Shown in pieces: positions 14,378 to 15,959 of a stretch of DNA of 15,959 nucleotides. The stretch comes from Bacillota bacterium (GTDB lineage Bacteria > Bacillota > UBA994 > UBA5500): assembly GCA_023436245.1 (NCBI GenBank), contig JAEZJZ010000060.1, positions 1-15,959 on the forward strand, written 5' to 3'. The notes below the pieces were generated by a model. That model searched no databases. It was not told where the DNA came from and was given only the letters and a program-made list of their open reading frames with translations. The position numbers and the translations under genes were made by a program. The first letter of the stretch is position 1, and each line of letters starts with the position of its first letter.

Positions 14378-14650
14378 TTAGCCTACGTGACTACTGTATT
14401 CGCTGGACAGAACCAGCTCCCAACTGACTCCGTAGGGCTTCCACCGATTGAGGTGGTAATTGGCTCGGGCAAACTCCACCATGCTCATATTCTGACGATA
14501 GACCTTGACCAGTTCCGCCAACATCCTACCATCATCTGTATTGATGGTTACCTGATTCTCTCTACACTCTACTTCTGCTACCAAACGATTGTCTCTCGAC
14601 ACCAAGGTGATGAACACGGCAACGATCTCCCCTTTCGGCAACAAAACCAT
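14378..14650 (-). CDS. Small protein of unknown function, start uncertain
   Basis: I do not recognise this protein. From the ATG at 14650 it has 90 residues: MVLLPKGEIVAVFITLVSRD, then LVAEVECRENQVTINTDDGRM, a helix-like MLAELVKVYRQNMSMVEFARANYHL and the aromatic NRWKPYGVSWELVLSS. Composition and codon use look like coding sequence, with short beta strands followed by helix and no signal peptide. The start is open: the ATG lacks a ribosome binding site; a GTG at 14617 (79 residues) has AAAGGGGAG 9 bases before it; the frame also extends to a TTG at 14773 (131 residues), but that part covers a perfect inverted repeat and has odd composition (CQCKSTSSTCS). Terminators flank it on both sides, so it appears to be a single-gene unit with its own, unidentified promoter. 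Confidence 0.55.
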   Translation of the reverse strand: MVLLPKGEIVAVFITLVSRDNRLVAEVECRENQVTINTDDGRMLAELVKVYRQNMSMVEFARANYHLNRWKPYGVSWELVLSSEYSSHVG

Positions 14651-14674
14651 TGTACTGATAGGCAGGATGACGGA

Positions 14675-14697
14675 GCAAGTCGAACTTGTCGACTTGC
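14675..14697. repeat. Perfect inverted repeat upstream of the small unknown gene
   Basis: Arms GCAAGTCGA (14675-14683) and TCGACTTGC (14689-14697) pair perfectly over 9 bases around the 5-base centre ACTTG. No T-run follows on either strand, so it does not look like a terminator. It sits 24 bases before the ATG at 14650, where an operator or a leader-RNA hairpin would be expected. Confidence 0.6.
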
Positions 14698-14791
14698 ACT
14701 GACAGCCTTCACCAAAATCCAACAGCCGACCGAGAGTTTGCGTGGCGGGCTGTCTAGCAGCGATTGTTGTCAATAACCCGGCAGAAAGGGC

Positions 14792-14830
14792 AAAAAAGAC
14801 GGCATCAGCCCCTGAATGGCCGATGCCGTC
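14792..14830 (-). terminator. Intrinsic terminator of the yhaM-family gene
   Basis: On the minus strand, arms GACGGCATC (14830-14822) and GATGCCGTC (14806-14798) enclose a 15-base loop that can add three further pairs (GGC/GCC). They are followed directly by six T (14797-14792). The hairpin starts 9 bases after the exoribonuclease stop: a classical rho-independent terminator. Confidence 0.88.
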
Positions 14831-14839
14831 ACAATGTCC

Positions 14840-15835
14840 TTACTGTTTCTCAACCATTTCTTCCAATATATTGGATGGAATAAAGACGTTTCGTTCCAGA
14901 AATTTATCGTAATTACTCCATTGCCCGTTTTCGGGTCGATGTTCGCCGATCACCCGGCTGAACTGGGCAAGCCTTCCACTAGTCAGGTCTGCCAGGTGCA
15001 AAGCCATGGCATTGATGGTGCGCGGCTGCTGTGGGGAGCCCCATTCGGGAACTCCGTGGTGAGAGAGCACCAAGTGTTGAAGTTCCAGCAGCAGCTCTGC
15101 CGGGAAACCGTCCATCGAAGCGGCCACTTGCCCAATCAGCTCGCTGCCCAGCTGCAGATGGCCGATCATCTTACCTCGGTTAGTCATCTGAAAGCTGAGG
15201 CTGGTCAGGTCATACTCCTCGACCTTGCCGATATCATGCAGAATGCAGCCAGTCAGCAGCAAGTCACGGTTCAAATAGCTGCCCTGCTCCGAAATCATCG
15301 TCTCGGCATAGGCAAGGACCTCCAAGGTGTGCTCCAATAACCCACCCACATAGGCATGGTGCACCCCTCTGCCTCCCGGCGCCGCACAGAAGTTCTGCCG
15401 ACGCGAAGCTGTGAACACGCCCATGAGCAGCGCTCGCAGATGAGGACTACTGATTGAGTCGATGACCGACTGCAAGCGACTCCAGAGCACAGCGCGATCA
15501 AAGGCCGATTGGGGAAGGTAGTCGGCCATGTCGATCTGCGTTGCAGGTGCAGGGATGATTTGGTCTATCACCAACTGCAGGCTGCCGCGGTATTCCTGCA
15601 CCTTGCCCCCCACCAGCCAAATCTGATCTAAACCGATGCGCTCATGCAGTTCCTGTGCTGCATTCCAGTTGATCGCGCTGATGCGGCCACTGCGGTCGCC
15701 CACAGAAAGCATCAGCCCGTAGGCCGGTTGGCCAGCTTTGTTCGTGAACTGATTCAGCCGCTTTTCATAGATGGCCAAAGGTGTGAGCACAGACTGCCCC
15801 ACCACAAACTCGTTGACGAAATCCTTCTTCAGCAA
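14840..15835 (-). CDS. yhaM: YhaM-family 3'-5' exoribonuclease (OB fold plus HD domain)
   Basis: YhaM-type proteins are metal-dependent 3'-to-5' exonucleases that trim RNA (and single-stranded DNA) ends in the cytoplasm of Bacillota. Numbered from the TTG at 15835, an OB-fold nucleic-acid-binding domain spans about 1-95 (TNKAGQPAYGLMLSVGDRSG, then KVQEYRGSLQLVIDQI), followed by the HD domain: APGGRGVHHAYVGGLLEHTLEV (His159, His160, His169), the signature LHDIGK (His200-Asp201), SHHG (His259, His260) and Asp283. Length 331 is close to the family norm of roughly 310-330. An upstream ATG at 15856 would add seven residues but has no ribosome binding site, while GGGGGG lies 6 bases before the TTG, so the TTG is preferred; the other start remains possible. 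A strong terminator follows. The upstream gene, if any, is outside the window. Confidence 0.92.
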   Translation of the reverse strand: MLKKDFVNEFVVGQSVLTPLAIYEKRLNQFTNKAGQPAYGLMLSVGDRSGRISAINWNAAQELHERIGLDQIWLVGGKVQEYRGSLQLVIDQIIPAPATQIDMADYLPQSAFDRAVLWSRLQSVIDSISSPHLRALLMGVFTASRRQNFCAAPGGRGVHHAYVGGLLEHTLEVLAYAETMISEQGSYLNRDLLLTGCILHDIGKVEEYDLTSLSFQMTNRGKMIGHLQLGSELIGQVAASMDGFPAELLLELQHLVLSHHGVPEWGSPQQPRTINAMALHLADLTSGRLAQFSRVIGEHRPENGQWSNYDKFLERNVFIPSNILEEMVEKQ

Positions 15836-15912
15836 GACAAGCCCCCCTAGAAACATTTGAATGCAGCTGCACGCGAGGATTGCTCAGGAGAGTCGCCTGT
15901 TCCCCAGATGTA

Positions 15913-15934
15913 GCACCACAGCATGCTTTGGTGC
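15913..15934. repeat. Imperfect palindrome upstream of the yhaM-family gene
   Basis: GCACCA (15913-15918) pairs with TGGTGC (15929-15934), enclosing the self-complementary AGCATGCT (15920-15927) after one mismatch. It may fold as a hairpin in RNA or serve as a protein site. It lies about 80 bases upstream of the chosen yhaM start, next to the perfect palindrome at the window edge. Confidence 0.45.
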
Positions 15935-15941
15935 CAGGATC

Positions 15942-15959
15942 GGCTCGGCATGCCGAGCC
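15942..15959. repeat. Perfect 18-base palindrome at the window edge
   Basis: GGCTCGGCATGCCGAGCC is completely self-complementary and ends exactly at the last base of the window. It is preceded by GGATC, so it may be part of a longer palindrome cut by the boundary. It could be a terminator stem of an upstream gene, a regulator site or part of a dispersed repeat. Confidence 0.6.

Noticed and set aside
14366..14776. 136-codon plus-strand frame opposite the small unknown gene
   Set aside because: No ribosome binding site, and its sequence looks like a shadow translation rich in His, Gln and Cys. The opposite strand has a terminator placed immediately after its stop, favouring the minus-strand gene.
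15857..15959. Possible tRNA or small RNA gene at the right edge, suggested by the paired hairpins
   Set aside because: No T-arm consensus, anticodon arm or cloverleaf can be drawn, and no motif of SRP RNA, 6S RNA or a known riboswitch was recognised.

Overview
The window (15,959 bases, moderately high G+C) looks like chromosomal housekeeping DNA from a member of the Bacillota (Firmicutes). The indications are: a pyruvate kinase with the C-terminal PEP-utiliser-type domain common in that phylum; a YhaM-type OB-fold/HD exoribonuclease; a small malic enzyme very like Bacillus YtsJ; strong GGAGG-type ribosome binding sites; and frequent GTG and TTG starts (first M14 peptidase GTG; malic enzyme, LysR regulator and probably YhaM TTG). 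I see no phage, transposon, toxin-antitoxin, defence or CRISPR-Cas genes and no rRNA or tRNA. The species cannot be named from the sequence.

Layout from left to right. Pyruvate kinase lies on the minus strand (21-1781). A 344-base divergent intergenic region separates it from a plus-strand pair (2126-3647): a threonine-synthase-family PLP enzyme tightly coupled to a RidA enamine deaminase. That pair runs tail to tail, with 2 bases between, into a minus-strand CCA tRNA nucleotidyltransferase with an HD domain (3650-5074). A two-part GNAT acetyltransferase is transcribed divergently from it (5205-6038) and ends at a hairpin shared with the next gene. A minus-strand block then holds, in order of increasing coordinate, two tandem paralogous M14 zinc carboxypeptidases without signal peptides (6102-9535), a 103-residue four-helix membrane protein (9723-10034), a malic enzyme (10225-11397), a YbjQ/UPF0145 protein (11651-11974) and adenylosuccinate synthetase (12039-13313). 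A LysR-type regulator diverges from purA (13456-14343). Finally there are a small minus-strand gene of unknown function with its own terminator (14378-14650) and the YhaM-family exoribonuclease (14840-15835).

Metabolically the genes serve lower glycolysis and the malate-pyruvate node (pyruvate kinase, malic enzyme), amino-acid metabolism with enamine detoxification (PLP enzyme plus RidA), peptide turnover (two carboxypeptidases), purine synthesis (purA), and tRNA and mRNA maintenance (cca, yhaM). They do not form one pathway.

I do not find a clear new biological system. The points most worth a second look are: the interlocked purA/lysR promoters with an operator-like inverted repeat; two identical 23-base palindromic repeats upstream of the malic enzyme promoter; a PurA with Leu where the IMP-contacting glutamine is expected; the tandem M14 paralogs that appear to lack the family tyrosine; and the orphan small gene preceded by a perfect inverted repeat.
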